Below, piece after piece: positions 34,094 through 34,786 of a stretch of DNA of 34,786 nucleotides. A program made the position numbers and the translations under genes. How positions within the stretch are numbered: position 1 is the stretch's first letter; each line of letters starts with the position of its first letter. Source of the DNA: Chlorogloea sp. CCALA 695 (GTDB lineage Bacteria; Cyanobacteriota; Cyanobacteriia; Cyanobacteriales; Chroococcidiopsidaceae); assembly GCF_003003885.1 (NCBI RefSeq), contig NZ_PVWN01000048.1:1-34786 (forward strand). The letters are read 5' to 3'. Under the pieces are notes generated by a model. That model saw only the letters and a list, made by a program, of their open reading frames with translations. It made no database searches and was not told where the DNA came from.

Positions 34094-34591
34094 TTAAGCT
34101 TCTTGACGGAAACACCAACCCAAAAGCGTACCACCCACAGCTAATTTGATTGCTTCTAGTAACCAATAAGTAATGTGTAAACTGTTCATTGTGGTAGGAA
34201 CTTCAGCAGTTTCAAATAAATTTAGTTGTACTCCCGTAGCGCACATTTGCAGAGTCAAAAAGTAAGCATTAATCAAAGCGACAGCTAACATCAGTCCTGA
34301 CAAAATCACCGCGCCGCGTCGCCAGTTGTTGCTCACAAAGGCTGTTTTATTTAAAGCTAGTACGCTAGTTAATACTACCGCCGCCGCTACTAATTCAATC
34401 CGATTAAAATTCCAAAAAATTAGATAACCTGCGGAAGTAAAACCCGCTTGCTTCATCATTCCTGACACATACAAACTAGGCATAATTACCCAGTCTAAAA
34501 TCAAACTTCCACCAAGCCACAAACCCAAAGTTAGTAGAACAATTGTTTGCCAAGGCGATCGCTTTGATTGCAGATTAGAAACAGCAGTCAT
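34094..34591 (-). CDS. DUF4149 (TMEM205-like) integral membrane protein
   Basis: A 165-aa protein with about four transmembrane helices (roughly 15-40, 53-82, 90-113 and 138-158). Features of the DUF4149 family are LGLWLGGSLILDWVIMPSLY near the start, WNFNRIELVAAAVVLTSVLA and the closing helix with LHITYWLLEAIKLAVGG. The function is unknown; plant and animal TMEM205 relatives are linked to metal-drug handling, which cannot be transferred. The ATG is preceded by GAGGAAAT. It ends 24 bases from the terminator at 34037-34070, which it shares with the opposing antitoxin-like gene. Confidence 0.83.
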   Translation of the reverse strand: MTAVSNLQSKRSPWQTIVLLTLGLWLGGSLILDWVIMPSLYVSGMMKQAGFTSAGYLIFWNFNRIELVAAAVVLTSVLALNKTAFVSNNWRRGAVILSGLMLAVALINAYFLTLQMCATGVQLNLFETAEVPTTMNSLHITYWLLEAIKLAVGGTLLGWCFRQEA

Positions 34592-34748
34592 ATAATTTCC
34601 TCTGATGTATTCTATATTTTTAGCCTAACTATTTTTGTTAGTAACAATGGCGAAATATTTTTTAAAGTAAAGCCCCTAAAATCCCCAAGAGCGTATCTGT
34701 AAAGTATTAGCAATAATCAGAACAACGACCGAGTTGTACCTATAGCCG

Positions 34749-34786
34749 ATGAAACGCAAACCTTATCCCACGGATTTGACTAATGA
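34749..34786 (+). mobile_element. 5' end of an IS5-type transposase gene, cut by the window edge
   Basis: The last 38 bases from ATG 34749 translate as MKRKPYPTDLTN, a characteristic start of IS4/IS5-group DDE transposases (xRKxYPTDLT, usually followed by E/D-x-W-x-x-I). The gene runs beyond the window. The left end of the element should lie in the preceding 60-100 bases, but I cannot fix the terminal repeat because the right end is not present. Confidence 0.6.

Noticed and set aside
1-34786. CRISPR arrays, rRNA or tRNA genes
   Set aside because: No regularly spaced repeats and no tRNA-like GGTTCGAATCC arms were found in the intergenic regions.

Overview
The window is chromosomal DNA of a cyanobacterium. 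The evidence is Ycf66 and the photosystem II subunit Psb30, a lumen-type pentapeptide protein, a cyanobacterial-style Omp85, an NrtB-type transporter, a cyanobacterial Ser/Thr kinase, and the frequent octamer GCGATCGC (HIP1). The genus cannot be set from the sequence alone. I see no rRNA, tRNA, CRISPR array or complete mobile element.

Left part (1-8.9 kb): a truncated ycf66 diverges from gnd (oxidative pentose phosphate pathway). The purK gene overlaps a lumen-type pentapeptide gene, and next to them lies a frame-broken 'holin 4_2' membrane gene. A 0.7 kb AT-rich gap follows, then an AT-rich two-gene module (RfbF-type sugar-phosphate cytidylyltransferase and PIG-L deacetylase) that looks like an acquired or leftover surface-glycan module. 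The prfC gene and a DUF4870 membrane protein complete this part.

Middle part (8.9-19.3 kb): an LpxB-related glycosyltransferase diverges from an Omp85 outer-membrane protein, which is followed by a membrane-anchored Ser/Thr kinase. Facing these is a three-gene ABC transporter of the nitrate/cyanate/bicarbonate class in the unusual order permease, binding protein, ATPase. Its leader contains a well-matched ydaO-type cyclic-di-AMP riboswitch (about 16922-17026, minus strand). This is the most interesting element in the window: it ties a second messenger for osmotic, carbon and nitrogen status to an anion-type importer of unknown substrate. The tex gene lies on the other side.

Right part (19.3-34.8 kb): a coiled-coil protein, a long glutathione S-transferase, an alcohol dehydrogenase pseudogene with a frameshift and a large internal deletion, an NmrA-type oxidoreductase, a translationally coupled SNF2 helicase/GrpB pair, pnp and recJ. 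Then comes a photosystem II/manganese neighbourhood: psb30, a cysteine-cluster (YkgJ) protein, and two adjacent half-size TMEM165/UPF0016 exporter genes. The last 2 kb hold gene debris (a stop-interrupted fragment, a lone antitoxin-like gene with a truncated partner), a DUF4149 membrane protein, and the first codons of an IS5-type transposase at the edge.

Smaller structural elements include two copies of a GACGTTGC palindromic repeat, several perfect terminators (some built on HIP1), and a 14-bp hairpin between the divergent ycf66 and gnd genes.
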